Shown here: positions 53,900 through 62,975 of the stretch, piece after piece
Layout: the number at the start of each line of letters is the position of its first letter
How positions within the stretch are numbered: position 1 is the stretch's first letter
Assembly (NCBI GenBank): GCA_965205055.1
Contig: OZ242030.1
Coordinates: 2,728,001 to 2,792,000, forward strand
Source of the DNA: CBDBBY01 sp965205055
Lineage (GTDB): Bacteria > Pseudomonadota > Alphaproteobacteria > Rhodobacterales > Rhodobacteraceae
Reading direction: 5' to 3'
Length of the DNA stretch: 64,000 nucleotides
Made by a program: the position numbers and the translations under genes
Notes under the pieces: model-generated
The model's database searches: none
What the model was told of the DNA's origin: nothing
Seen by the model: the letters and a program-made list of their open reading frames with translations, nothing else

Positions 53900-54177
53900 T
53901 TCCCTGCCTTCGCCTCGATCGCGGCCTGCCTGAGAGGCCGTCATGCCCTGATGATCCCGCAACACCGGCGGGAATTGCAACAATTCCGTCCGAGCATATA
54001 TCAACTTTTTCTTGAATTGCACGTATAGATGGCAGACGGCATTCGGCGCGCTTTGACGCGCAATTCGCCGAAATGCTATATGTGGCGCGATTTTCCGCCT
54101 CGCTGCCCGAAAGCGGCGTTGACGGACAAGCGAAAGCATTGCATCGGCATATGCCGATCATTTGTCAGGAACTGGCC

Positions 54178-55584
54178 ATGGCTGAACCGAAAACCCTATA
54201 CGACAAGATCTGGGATTCACATGTCGTGCATCAAGCCGAAGACGGCACCTGCCTGCTGTACATCGACCGGCATCTTGTTCATGAAGTCACAAGTCCTCAA
54301 GCATTTGAAGGATTGCGCTCATCCGGGCGCAAGGTCCGGAGGCCCGAGCAGACGGTCGCGGTCCCGGATCACAACGTCCCGACCGACGTGGGGCGAAGCG
54401 GCGGCATCAGCAACGAAGAAAGCCGCATTCAGGTGGAAACGCTCGAGGACAACGCCGAGCACTTCGGAATCGCATACTACGGCGTCAACGACATACGCCA
54501 AGGCATCGTGCACATAATCGGTCCGGAGCAAGGCTGGACGCAGCCCGGAATGACAATCGTCTGCGGAGACAGCCACACGGCGACGCACGGCGCATTCGGG
54601 GCGCTCGCGCACGGCATCGGCACAAGCGAAGTCGAGCACGTGCTTGCAACCCAGACCCTCATTCAGAAAAAATCGAAAAATATGAAGGTCGAAATCAAAG
54701 GCGCGCTCGGGCACGGCGTCACGGCCAAAGACATCACTCTTTCGATCATCGGCAAAACCGGCACTGCCGGCGGGACCGGCCACGTGATCGAATATTGCGG
54801 AGACGCGATTTCGGCCCTTTCCATGGAAGGCCGGATGACGGTGTGCAACATGGCGATAGAAGGGGGCGCCCGGGCGGGGCTCATCGCGCCGGACCGGAAG
54901 ACCTTCGACTACGTCAAGGGCAGGCCCCATGCGCCCAAAGGCGCGGCCTACGAAACTGCTCTCGCATGGTGGGAAACGCTCGGGTCCGACGACGGCGCGC
55001 ATTTCGACAAGGAAGTCGTTCTCGACGCCGCATCCATTGCGCCCGTCGTCACTTGGGGCACCAGTCCGGAGGATGTGCTTCCGATCACAGGCTCGGTGCC
55101 GCATCCGGACGAATTCAGCGGAGCGAAATCGACCGCGGCGCGGCGAAGCCTGGAATACATGGGTCTTGATCCCGGCACGAAGCTCGAGGACATAAACATC
55201 GACACGGTGTTCATCGGCTCGTGCACGAACGGACGAATCGAAGACTTGAGGGAAGTTGCGGCGGTCATGAAGGGGCGGTCCGTAAAGGACGGGATCCGCG
55301 CGATGATTGTCCCGGGATCCGGGTTGGTGCGATCGCAGGCCGAAGAGGAAGGCATTGCGCAAGAACTTATCGAAGCCGGATTCGAGTGGCGAATGGCGGG
55401 CTGCTCCATGTGTCTGGGCATGAATCCCGACCAGCTCCAGCCCGGAGAAAGATGCGCCTCCACATCGAATCGAAACTTCGAAGGACGCCAGGGGCGCGGG
55501 GGACGGACGCATCTTCTCAGCCCGGCGATGGCCGCAGCGGCGGCGGTCACGGGGCGGCTGACGGATGTCAGGCAGATGGCATAG
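54178..55584 (+). CDS. leuC: 3-isopropylmalate dehydratase large subunit LeuC
   Basis: 468-residue aconitase-family subunit isomerising 2- to 3-isopropylmalate in leucine biosynthesis. The start is KTLYDKIWDSHVVHQAEDGT. VTSPQAFEGLRSSGRKVRRP, VCGDSHTATHGAFGALAHGI, FIGSCTNGRIEDLREVAAVM (first cluster Cys) and WRMAGCSMCLGMNPDQLQPG (the other two) are diagnostic. AGGA lies nine bases before ATG 54178. leuD begins ten bases after its stop. Confidence 0.97.
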   Translation: MAEPKTLYDKIWDSHVVHQAEDGTCLLYIDRHLVHEVTSPQAFEGLRSSGRKVRRPEQTVAVPDHNVPTDVGRSGGISNEESRIQVETLEDNAEHFGIAYYGVNDIRQGIVHIIGPEQGWTQPGMTIVCGDSHTATHGAFGALAHGIGTSEVEHVLATQTLIQKKSKNMKVEIKGALGHGVTAKDITLSIIGKTGTAGGTGHVIEYCGDAISALSMEGRMTVCNMAIEGGARAGLIAPDRKTFDYVKGRPHAPKGAAYETALAWWETLGSDDGAHFDKEVVLDAASIAPVVTWGTSPEDVLPITGSVPHPDEFSGAKSTAARRSLEYMGLDPGTKLEDINIDTVFIGSCTNGRIEDLREVAAVMKGRSVKDGIRAMIVPGSGLVRSQAEEEGIAQELIEAGFEWRMAGCSMCLGMNPDQLQPGERCASTSNRNFEGRQGRGGRTHLLSPAMAAAAAVTGRLTDVRQMA

Positions 55585-55594
55585 GAGCAACACC

Positions 55595-56200
55595 ATGGAA
55601 AAGTTCGAGAAACTCACCGGGATCGCGGCGCCGATGCCTTTGGTGAACATCGATACCGACATGATCATCCCCAAGCAGTTCCTGAAAACAATCAAGCGCA
55701 CGGGCTTGGGGGTCAGCCTCTTTTTCGAGATGCGCTACGATCTTGAAGGAAACGAGAAGCCCGATTTCGTCCTGAACCAGCCCGCGTGGCGGGAGGCGCA
55801 GATCATCGTGGCGGGAGACAATTTCGGATGCGGCTCTTCCCGAGAGCACGCTCCGTGGGCGCTCAAGGACTTCGGCATCAAATGCGTGATTTCGACCAGC
55901 TTCGCCGACATCTTCTACAACAATTGCTTCAAGAACGGCATCCTGCCGATCGCGCTTCCGCAGGCCGATGTGGACAAGCTCATGTCGCACGCGCAAAGCG
56001 GGGCCAACGCGAGAATCATGGTCGATCTGGAGAAGCAGCAGGTGAATGCGCCCGACGGCGAAGTTTTCGATTTCGAGATCGACCCGTTCAAGAAGAAATG
56101 CCTTCTTGAAGGACTGGACGATATCGATCTGACGCTTCAGAAAGTCGCTCACATCGACGAATTCGAAAGCAGCCGAAAGCATTCAACGCCGTGGCTATGA
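55595..56200 (+). CDS. leuD: 3-isopropylmalate dehydratase small subunit LeuD
   Basis: 201-residue partner of LeuC. The substrate-contact signature GDNFGCGSSREHAPWALKDF is present near residue 75, after LVNIDTDMIIPKQFLKT. GGAG precedes ATG 55595. Co-transcribed with leuC. In many alphaproteobacteria leuB follows closely; here a convergent TPP-enzyme gene comes next, and leuB is 27 kb to the left. Confidence 0.97.
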   Translation: MEKFEKLTGIAAPMPLVNIDTDMIIPKQFLKTIKRTGLGVSLFFEMRYDLEGNEKPDFVLNQPAWREAQIIVAGDNFGCGSSREHAPWALKDFGIKCVISTSFADIFYNNCFKNGILPIALPQADVDKLMSHAQSGANARIMVDLEKQQVNAPDGEVFDFEIDPFKKKCLLEGLDDIDLTLQKVAHIDEFESSRKHSTPWL

Positions 56201-56209
56201 GCGATCGCC

Positions 56210-56228
56210 GAACTGGCATAGCCAGTTC
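56210..56228. terminator. Hairpin after leuD
   Basis: Perfect 8-bp arms GAACTGGC and GCCAGTTC around ATA, ten bases beyond the leuD stop and between convergent genes. No U tract, so only a candidate terminator. Confidence 0.35.
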
Positions 56229-56433
56229 CGACAGAATCAGTGCATTGTGCCGCGACAGCCGGCGGCGCGCGGATTCGGCAAGGAACGGCACGAAGAGCGG
56301 CAGAAGTTCAGCCGGAATTGTACCTGCGGCGATTCATATTGCCGCGCACGTCGGATTTCCGGCTTGACCAAACCGCAATCGCCCGCCGTAGCCGTAAATG
56401 GAGATCCGGAGCAGGTTCAGCTTTGGCCGTCCG

Positions 56434-58125
56434 TCACCCCATCCAGCGCCTGACAGGAGCCGCCGCTTCTTCAAGCGGCTGGCAGATCACGTCCACGAGG
56501 GTCGGTTCGCCGCACTCGATCGCTTTCTGAAGCGCGCCGTCAAGGTCTTCCGGGTCCTCCACCCGCCACGACTTGAGTCCGTAGCTAGCGGCAATGGCGG
56601 CATGATCCGTCCTGTCGAAATCCACATTGTGGTAGCGCTTGCCGCAATCCGCGTACTGGCTTGCGCGGATCCATCCGAAGCTGCTGTTCGAAAACACGAC
56701 GAACGTGATGGGCGCCCGAATCCTCGAGACCGTTTCCAGTTCGCCGCAAGCGAACCCGAATGAACCGTCGCCCATGACTGCGACGACCTTCCTGTCCGGC
56801 CTGCCGAACCATACGCCCATCGAAGCTCCTATGGAGTAGCCCAATGCGCCGTGGGCGCGATTGGTCACGAAGTGCCGGCCAGGCCGTTTGCATCGGTAGT
56901 AAGCCGACATGTACGGACAAGAGGTTCCCGGATCCGACACGATCACCGCATCGTCGGGAAGCGACTTTTGAAGCGCGCGGACAATTCGCTCCGGACGAAT
57001 CGGCATCTCCGAGGAGCGGGCCAGCGCATTGAATCGGTCGAATTTTTTCTTCTTCGCTTTGCTGATCGACGACGCTCCTCCGAATTCCGTCCGCAGACCG
57101 GGATTCCGATCCAAAACTGCATTCATCTCTCTTAGTGCGAGCTGAAGATCAGCGACGATTCCCACTTCCGTCCGGTAGTTGGCTCCGATCGCCAAAGGAT
57201 CCGAATCAATGTGCACGACCCTCGCATCCGGCCCGGGAGCTTCCCATCTTGATGTAGTCGTCGACCCGGCGCGGCAGCCCAGAAACACGATCAAATCGGC
57301 GGCGGCCATCAACTCCCACGTCTCGTCGGTGCCGCCGTTCGAACCAACGACGCCCAAACAGTTCGGGTGCTCGTCGGAAAGACTTCCCTGGCCCGATATT
57401 GAAGTGGCGACAGGGATATCGAGCGACGCCGCAAATTGCGCGAGCTCATGGGTTGCGCCTGCGATCACTACGCCTCCGCCGCAAACCAGAAGCGGACTTT
57501 TCGCCGAGCAGATCGCTTCAACCGCGGCCTCGGCCGCTCCCGGTTCGGGCGCCGCCCGCCAAGCCGGGTAGCTGCAATGATTTTCATCCGCCCAAATGTC
57601 GTGCGGATCGACATCGTCGTATTGAATGTCGTACGGAACGCCGAGATGCGCGGCGCCCGGCCGGCCCGTAGTCATGGCGCGAAAGGCCCATCGCACCATC
57701 CTCGGAATATGGTCTGCGCGCTTGACGACGGTATTCCATTTTGTGAGCGGCCTCATCAACGCGTCCTGATCGACTTCGGTCAAAGGGAATTTGCCGTACG
57801 AAGCGACAGAGATGTCCGTAGTTATTCCCAAAACCGCCGAAGACGACTCGCTGGCCTCGATCAAGCCCGGAAGCAGATATGTCGCGCCTCCCCCTGAAGG
57901 GCCTTCGCAGACGCCCACTCGGCCCGTCGTGCGGGAATACCCGTCGGCCATGTAGGCCGCGGTGCGCTCGTCGCGAACGAGGATGTGCTCGATCTTGTGC
58001 TCGAGCCGATAGATCGCATCGTAGAATGGAAGAGTCGTGTCTCCGCACAAGCCGAAAATGTGCCGGATTCCGTGCGCTTCCAACATCCGGACGAGCGCTT
58101 CCGCTCCGGATAACGTGTTCTTCAA
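56434..58125 (-). CDS. Thiamine-pyrophosphate-dependent enzyme of the acetolactate synthase/oxalyl-CoA decarboxylase type
   Basis: 563 residues in the three-domain TPP arrangement. The N-terminal activating Glu is in LVRDERTAAYMADGYSRTTG near 50. The central domain has SISGQGSLSDEHPNCLG and AADLIVFLGCRAGSTTT. The C-terminal TPP/Mg site is VVAVMGDGSFGFACGELETV followed by FVVFSNSSFGWI (GDG then N). It resembles the ALS-like family but lacks an adjacent small regulatory subunit, so a biosynthetic ALS role is unlikely. The binding-protein gene upstream on the same strand suggests a catabolic decarboxylase for an imported acid. Confidence 0.82.
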   Translation of the reverse strand: MKNTLSGAEALVRMLEAHGIRHIFGLCGDTTLPFYDAIYRLEHKIEHILVRDERTAAYMADGYSRTTGRVGVCEGPSGGGATYLLPGLIEASESSSAVLGITTDISVASYGKFPLTEVDQDALMRPLTKWNTVVKRADHIPRMVRWAFRAMTTGRPGAAHLGVPYDIQYDDVDPHDIWADENHCSYPAWRAAPEPGAAEAAVEAICSAKSPLLVCGGGVVIAGATHELAQFAASLDIPVATSISGQGSLSDEHPNCLGVVGSNGGTDETWELMAAADLIVFLGCRAGSTTTSRWEAPGPDARVVHIDSDPLAIGANYRTEVGIVADLQLALREMNAVLDRNPGLRTEFGGASSISKAKKKKFDRFNALARSSEMPIRPERIVRALQKSLPDDAVIVSDPGTSCPYMSAYYRCKRPGRHFVTNRAHGALGYSIGASMGVWFGRPDRKVVAVMGDGSFGFACGELETVSRIRAPITFVVFSNSSFGWIRASQYADCGKRYHNVDFDRTDHAAIAASYGLKSWRVEDPEDLDGALQKAIECGEPTLVDVICQPLEEAAAPVRRWMG

Positions 58126-58198
58126 AGCGGGAAAGCCCTTCTGCAGTCGTCCGCCGAGCGCGAGTGTTCGGTCGGCGTCAATTTCAATCGCGAATCAG

Positions 58199-58226
58199 AC
58201 GGTCGCGGACATCAGCCCGCGACCGT
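58199..58226. repeat. 10-bp perfect inverted repeat between the binding-protein and TPP genes
   Basis: ACGGTCGCGG (58199-58208) and CCGCGACCGT (58217-58226) with an 8-base loop, inside the 127-bp gap after the stop of the minus-strand binding-protein gene. Such hairpins often partly terminate or protect a transcript so that the binding protein is made in excess over the next gene. Confidence 0.5.
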
Positions 58227-58252
58227 CGCAATCGAATTTCCGGAAACGGCCG

Positions 58253-59089
58253 TCACTCAGTGAACGAAACGGAGTCCGGTATCTCGGAAATGTCGCTGTA
58301 CTTGAGCATCGCTTCCTTCATCCGGCGCTCGTTGTGGCCGAGCTTGTTGTTCCATTCGGCCCACCAGTTGAGGAAGTTTTTGAATCTCGGATCGAATTCC
58401 GAACGAATGCCGAAATACCCCGGCAACGCCGCTCTCGGCTTCGGAGTATTGAACGTTCCGAGTCCGGGATTCTTCTCCTTCGCGATCATGCTGGAAAGAA
58501 CCGTCGTGGTGAAGGCGTCGGCGCGACCGGAGGTGACCGCCAGAATGATCTGCGACAGCTCCTTGAACTGCACCTGCGTCGCCTTCGGAGCCCATTTCTC
58601 GAGCAGCAACTGATCGGCCGAGCCTGTCATGACCGCAACTTTCACGTCCGGATTATTGTAGTCTTCCCAGTTCCTGCCACCGAAGTCCGGGTTGTTGACC
58701 GTCACCCACTCGATCCAGTAGATCGGGCCGGCGAAATCAATCGATGTTGCGCGGACCGGCGTCGCCTGCATGCCTGCCGCAAAATCGACCACGCCAGTTG
58801 AAATCGCGAGGACGAGTTCGCTCCATCCGCCCACTTCGACCTGAACCAGATCCACCTTCAACTCAGCGGCCACGTCATTCGCCATGTTGACAAGCGCGCC
58901 GTCGTAGTCGCCTGTATCCTTGTCTTTCACGAAATACGGCGCGTAGTTGAATACGGCGAAACGCACTTCGCCAGTGCGCTTGATTCGCTCCCAGGTCGAC
59001 TCGGCATCCTGGGCACTTGCAGTCCCAGTGAACGCGAATGCGGCCGCGATTGCCGTGAAAGCGGCAGCTAGAAATTTTTTCACACTCAT
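58253..59089 (-). CDS. Amino-acid ABC transporter substrate-binding protein (family 3)
   Basis: 278-residue periplasmic protein. The signal peptide MSVKKFLAAAFTAIAAAFAF ends near TASAQ. The SBP_bac_3 fold is shown by TGEVRFAVFNYAPYFVKDKD, GYDGALVNMANDVAAELK-type sequence, GVVDFAAGMQATPVRATSID and ALPGYFGIRSEFDP. GGGAG precedes the ATG. No permease or ATPase adjoins it; the permease-ATPase pair at 31.6-33.0 kb lacks a binding protein and is a possible partner. Co-transcription with the TPP enzyme gene is likely. Confidence 0.88.
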   Translation of the reverse strand: MSVKKFLAAAFTAIAAAFAFTGTASAQDAESTWERIKRTGEVRFAVFNYAPYFVKDKDTGDYDGALVNMANDVAAELKVDLVQVEVGGWSELVLAISTGVVDFAAGMQATPVRATSIDFAGPIYWIEWVTVNNPDFGGRNWEDYNNPDVKVAVMTGSADQLLLEKWAPKATQVQFKELSQIILAVTSGRADAFTTTVLSSMIAKEKNPGLGTFNTPKPRAALPGYFGIRSEFDPRFKNFLNWWAEWNNKLGHNERRMKEAMLKYSDISEIPDSVSFTE

Positions 59090-59344
59090 AGCTCAATCTC
59101 CCTTGCTAAAGCCTAGATGCAATAGAAACCCGTCTATGCCGCAAATGTAAATAGAAATCGTCCGATCACGGAAATGTTTGATTCGACGGCATTGGCGCCG
59201 TTCGCTGTCCGCCAGTGCGGACGATTTCCGAAGCGTCAAACACTCAAAGAGACGCAGGGGGCCTGCGACTTTGCCGTCAATCCGGAACAAACTCAGATGA
59301 CGAATTGCTCAATGCAAGATCTGCGGGAGGGAGCGCATATGCTT

Positions 59345-60316
59345 TCAATCCTTCGGCTCTCGCAATGCCAACCGTCCTTCCGAGCCAATTTCCACGGGAA
59401 CCGGATCCGATATCGCGCCGACGAATCGGCCATCCGATCCGAAGTTCAGAAAGCTCATGTAATGCATCGACGTCCTGTCGCGGATGATCTTTCCGGCATA
59501 CCGATTGGGCGGAGCCGAACCGTCCAGAAATTCGCAGGCGGCAATCTCCCAAGGACCGAGGTGGCTGTCCGAAACCAAGTAGTGCGTGCCTGTGACCGCC
59601 GTCCGCGGATAAGAGCTGCGGTAGGCGGCCGACCAGTGCTCCGCCGCCGTGCAAAACAAGCAATACCATCGGTCTTGGATGTTCATGATTTGCGGAACCT
59701 CCAGCTGCCCGAACCCGCCGATGTGCACGGGTTCGTCCAAAGTCCAGTTCAAAAGGTCCGGCGAGCGAGCCAAGCCAATCGCCCCCGCGTCGTTCGCCTC
59801 TTCAATTCCTGCCGCACGGGCCGTGAAATACATGATCCAGCCGTCGCCGTCCGGGTCGCGCATCACCCACGGGTCGCGCATCGCGCGATCATGCCAACGG
59901 CCGGGCGAATATTCTTCGTAAACATCAAGGCTCAGATCCAGAACAGGCCATTCGCTGCAGCGGGCCCATTCGCGCAAGTTCTTGCTTGTTGCACGCCCGA
60001 TGCGCTGCTTCAAACCGTTCTCGCCCCTGCTCGTCCCGGTGTAGAACAAATGCCAAAGACCTCCGGCATCTTGCACGACGCTTCCCGTCCAAGTCGTGAA
60101 GTCGTCCCAAGCAGATCCAGCAGATGGGCCGAATACCTCGCCTGTGTAATTCCAATTCCGCAAATCGCTTGAAACCGCGTGCCCGATCGATACGTTCCAG
60201 TGCCGCAGCTCCGGGTCGCCGATGGATTTCGGGGCTTGCAGAAAGAACATGTTCCATTCCGTCCCGTCGCGGACAATCCAGAAATCCCATATCCACTTGT
60301 CATCCAGAGCAAGCAT
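59345..60316 (-). CDS. Five-bladed beta-propeller glycoside hydrolase (GH43/GH32/GH68-like)
   Basis: 323 residues, no signal peptide, so probably cytoplasmic. Blades carry KWIWDFWIVRDGTEWNMFFL (N-terminal Asp, the usual nucleophile or base position), DDFTTWTGSVVQDAGGLWHL, AMRDPWVMRDPDGDGWIMYF (transition-state Asp in RDP) and FGQLEVPQIMNIQDRWYCLF (candidate acid Glu). These features fit the GH-F/GH-J clan. Likely substrate is a short plant or algal oligosaccharide or fructoside brought in by the adjacent transporter. AGGAA precedes the ATG. It lies eight bases after the LacI gene, on the same strand. Confidence 0.78.
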   Translation of the reverse strand: MLALDDKWIWDFWIVRDGTEWNMFFLQAPKSIGDPELRHWNVSIGHAVSSDLRNWNYTGEVFGPSAGSAWDDFTTWTGSVVQDAGGLWHLFYTGTSRGENGLKQRIGRATSKNLREWARCSEWPVLDLSLDVYEEYSPGRWHDRAMRDPWVMRDPDGDGWIMYFTARAAGIEEANDAGAIGLARSPDLLNWTLDEPVHIGGFGQLEVPQIMNIQDRWYCLFCTAAEHWSAAYRSSYPRTAVTGTHYLVSDSHLGPWEIAACEFLDGSAPPNRYAGKIIRDRTSMHYMSFLNFGSDGRFVGAISDPVPVEIGSEGRLALREPKD

Positions 60317-60324
60317 CCGATTTC

Positions 60325-61407
60325 CTATTCACTCAATTGCGCCGCGGGCGAGGCATAAGCCGTACGGGCGCCAATCGCGCATGTCGACTCTCTATGGACG
60401 ATCTCGCACGGAACTTTCGAGACATTGCTTCCGCTGAATTCGCCTTTCAACATGGCGAATAAACGCTCTGCAGCAACTGCGCCGATCGCGTCGTAAGGCA
60501 GCTGAACGGTTGTCAGCGCCGGCTGGATCGTTTCGCAAATGCGTTCGTCGTTGTCGAAGCCGACCAGCGATAAATCGCGGGGCACTTCCAGACCTGCCGC
60601 CTTCAGATAGGGAATGGCCTTGAGAGTCATCAGATCGTTGCCGAACATGACCGCGGTCGGCGCATCGTCGCCCTGAACAACTCTCTTCAGCGCGTCCGCC
60701 AAAAATCCGATCGGCGTTTTCCCTCCTTCCTGGGTATATCCCGATTGAAACCGCAGCATCGAAACGGGCAGGCCGTGCTCACGACAAGCGTCGAAAAACC
60801 CTTGGCGCCGAAGGTGGGATGCCAGCAGGCCGTCCTCAAGGCCGAGCATGCCGAGTCGCGCATGGCCCGATTCAATAAGAAACTTGGTTGCGGAGTACTG
60901 CCCCTGGTAGTCGTCGGGGACTACGGAGGGCGTTCCGGCCGCATCGAAGCAGTTCGCAAGCACGACTGGAACCGACGCCGGCAACGGCAGCACGACTTGC
61001 CTATGGAAATCCGAAGCGATTATCACTCCTTCGACGCTGTGGGCTTCAAATATTCCAAGCAGTTGACCGACCTCGTTCCAGTCTCCTGTCGCGTCCGCGA
61101 TCATGAGCGTCTTCCCGGCTTTTCGGCAAGCCTGCAAAGCGCCTCTCACGATGTGAATGGCCGAAAGCCCGGATGCGCTGGGCGGAGCTCCCGATGCCGA
61201 AACCGCGCCCGTGATCATGCCGATCAGCTCCGAACCGCGCCCGCGCATCATCCGAGCGCCTCTATGCGGCAGATAATTCAATTCCTTGGCGGCGCGCAGC
61301 ACCTTTTCCCGCGTCGCCTCGCGCACGGAAGCCTCGCCATTGATAACTCGGCTTACTGTCTTGATCGACACGCTCGCGAGACGCGCGACATCGTGGATGT
61401 TCGCCAT
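60325..61407 (-). CDS. LacI-family transcriptional regulator
   Basis: 360 residues. The N-terminal helix-turn-helix NIHDVARLASVSIKTVSRVI followed by the hinge VLRAAKELNYLPHRGARMM is canonical. The periplasmic-binding-like effector domain includes VEGVIIASDFHRQVVLP, LIESGHARLGMLGLEDG and FGNDLMTLKAIPYLKAAGLEVPRD-type sequence. AAGGA precedes ATG 61407. It is divergent from the sugar ABC operon and co-directional with the glycosidase. Two operator-like sites in the divergent gap suggest control of both sides. Confidence 0.93.
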   Translation of the reverse strand: MANIHDVARLASVSIKTVSRVINGEASVREATREKVLRAAKELNYLPHRGARMMRGRGSELIGMITGAVSASGAPPSASGLSAIHIVRGALQACRKAGKTLMIADATGDWNEVGQLLGIFEAHSVEGVIIASDFHRQVVLPLPASVPVVLANCFDAAGTPSVVPDDYQGQYSATKFLIESGHARLGMLGLEDGLLASHLRRQGFFDACREHGLPVSMLRFQSGYTQEGGKTPIGFLADALKRVVQGDDAPTAVMFGNDLMTLKAIPYLKAAGLEVPRDLSLVGFDNDERICETIQPALTTVQLPYDAIGAVAAERLFAMLKGEFSGSNVSKVPCEIVHRESTCAIGARTAYASPAAQLSE

Positions 61408-61422
61408 CGGGTCCTTGGAGAA

Positions 61423-61436
61423 TTACAACGTTTTCA
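61423..61436. promoter_or_regulatory. Candidate LacI-family operator next to the regulator start
   Basis: TTACAACGTTTTCA, with a central AACGTT core (61427-61432) containing the CpG typical of LacI operators. It starts 16 bp upstream of the LacI start codon, so binding would repress the regulator and glycosidase. Read on the minus strand, TGAAAACGTTG matches TGACAACGTTG at 61547 at all but one position. Confidence 0.45.
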
Positions 61437-61506
61437 TGCCATTGAATCCAACTAGCTGGCGATGTCAATCCAATTCAGGCGCAATCTTTTGAAATTAAGA
61501 AATTAG

Positions 61507-61561
61507 TTGACAATCGGAACTCTGCTGGTTCAATGTTATTCAATTATGACAACGTTGGTCA
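61507..61561 (+). promoter_or_regulatory. Candidate promoter and LacI operator of the sugar ABC operon
   Basis: TTGACA at 61507-61512 is followed 16 bp later by TTCAAT (61529-61534) as a possible -10. Downstream, TGACAACGTTGGTCA (61547-61561) has the same AACGTT core as the site at 61423. It sits where a bound repressor would block initiation. The binding-protein ATG is 65 bp further on. Confidence 0.4.
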
Positions 61562-61625
61562 AACGGATGGAGAGGTTCCGTTTTTGACGTGTCTGATTCA
61601 CGCAACTCAATTCGGAGACAGCAAC

Positions 61626-62876
61626 ATGAAACATACGGTAGCCGCAGCAGTTTCCGCTGCGACAATTCTTGGAACAGCCGCGTCGGCGCAAACAGAGCTG
61701 AGCATGTGGTATCATGGCGCGGGAAACCAAGTGGAAGGCGATTTGATCAGAATGATCATCGACGACTTCAACTCAAGCCAGTCCGATTGGATGGTGACCT
61801 TGGAATCCTTCCCCCAAGAATCCTACAACGAATCCATCACGGCGGCCGCGTTGGCGGGCAATTTGCCGGACATCATCGACGTAGACGGACCGATCCTCCC
61901 GAACTGGGCGTGGGGAGGGTACATGGCTCCGCTGCAGATCGATGATCAGAAAATCGCGGAGTTCCTTCCGGGCGCGATCGGTCGCTGGAACGGCAACCTC
62001 TACGCCATAGGGCTATGGGACGCGGCTTGCGCGATCTACGCGCGCCGCTCCGTATTGGAAGCCAACGATATCCGCGTCCCCACGCTCGACAATCCGTGGT
62101 CGAAATCGGAATTCGACGCCGCTCTGGAAACGCTCCAGGCAACCGGCGACTACGAATACGCGCTTGATTTGGGAATGGCATGGACCGGCGAATGGTATCC
62201 TTACGCATTCGGTCCGTTCCTGCAGAGCCATGGAGGCGACATCGTCGACACGTCGGCCAACATGGCGAACGGAGCGCTCAACGGCGAGGCCGGCATGGCA
62301 TTCGGCGAGTGGTGGCAGTCATTGTTTGCGCGGGGCCTCGTTCCGGGAACCAGCCAGGACGGAGCCGACCGCGAGACGGGCTTCCTCGACGGCAGGTACG
62401 CTTTGCAATGGAACGGCAACTGGGCCGCAGTCCCGGTGCTGGACAAGTTCGGCGACGACATGCTTTTCCTGCCGGCTCCGGATTTCGGAAACGGGCCAAA
62501 GATTGGAGCCGCAAGCTGGCAGTTCGGCGTTTCCGCAACTTCCAAGAATCAGGACGGCGCGAACGCCTTCATCGAATTCGCCATTCAGGACAAATATCTT
62601 GCGATGTTCTCCGATGCGATCGGCTTGATTCCGCCGACGAAAGCGTCGGCAGCCATGTCCGAAAAATACCGGCCCGGCGGTCCGCTCGAAGTGTTCTTCG
62701 AACTTTCGAACCAGCAGGCCACATTGCGCGCTGTCACCCCTGCTTATGTCGTTGCGGCGCTGGTCTTCGAAAAGGCGATGGCCGACATCGCGAACGGCGC
62801 CGACGTGGCGGATACGCTGGACGCGGCCGCGGACGAAATAGACGAAGACATCGAAAACAATAACGGCTACATGTAA
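61626..62876 (+). CDS. Sugar ABC transporter substrate-binding protein (family 1)
   Basis: 416-residue periplasmic protein. The signal peptide is MKHTVAAAVSAATILGTAASA. SBP_bac_1 features are LSMWYHGAGNQVEGDLIRMI, ESYNESITAAALAGNLPDII, GRWNGNLYAIGLWDAACAIY, and GFLDGRYALQWNGNWAAVPV. GGAGA precedes ATG 61626, which also begins the signal peptide. It is first in a plus-strand operon, with the permease starting about 100 bp later. Mono- or oligosaccharide ligand presumed from the family and from the glycosidase alongside. Confidence 0.93.
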   Translation: MKHTVAAAVSAATILGTAASAQTELSMWYHGAGNQVEGDLIRMIIDDFNSSQSDWMVTLESFPQESYNESITAAALAGNLPDIIDVDGPILPNWAWGGYMAPLQIDDQKIAEFLPGAIGRWNGNLYAIGLWDAACAIYARRSVLEANDIRVPTLDNPWSKSEFDAALETLQATGDYEYALDLGMAWTGEWYPYAFGPFLQSHGGDIVDTSANMANGALNGEAGMAFGEWWQSLFARGLVPGTSQDGADRETGFLDGRYALQWNGNWAAVPVLDKFGDDMLFLPAPDFGNGPKIGAASWQFGVSATSKNQDGANAFIEFAIQDKYLAMFSDAIGLIPPTKASAAMSEKYRPGGPLEVFFELSNQQATLRAVTPAYVVAALVFEKAMADIANGADVADTLDAAADEIDEDIENNNGYM

Positions 62877-62975
62877 CTTGCATCGCAGCGAATTCCACGG
62901 AATCGACCGGTCGAAAAAGTTCATGGAGCCATTCGGCAAGCGTCACTTCGTTCTGCACATCGCCGCGCCGCTGCC

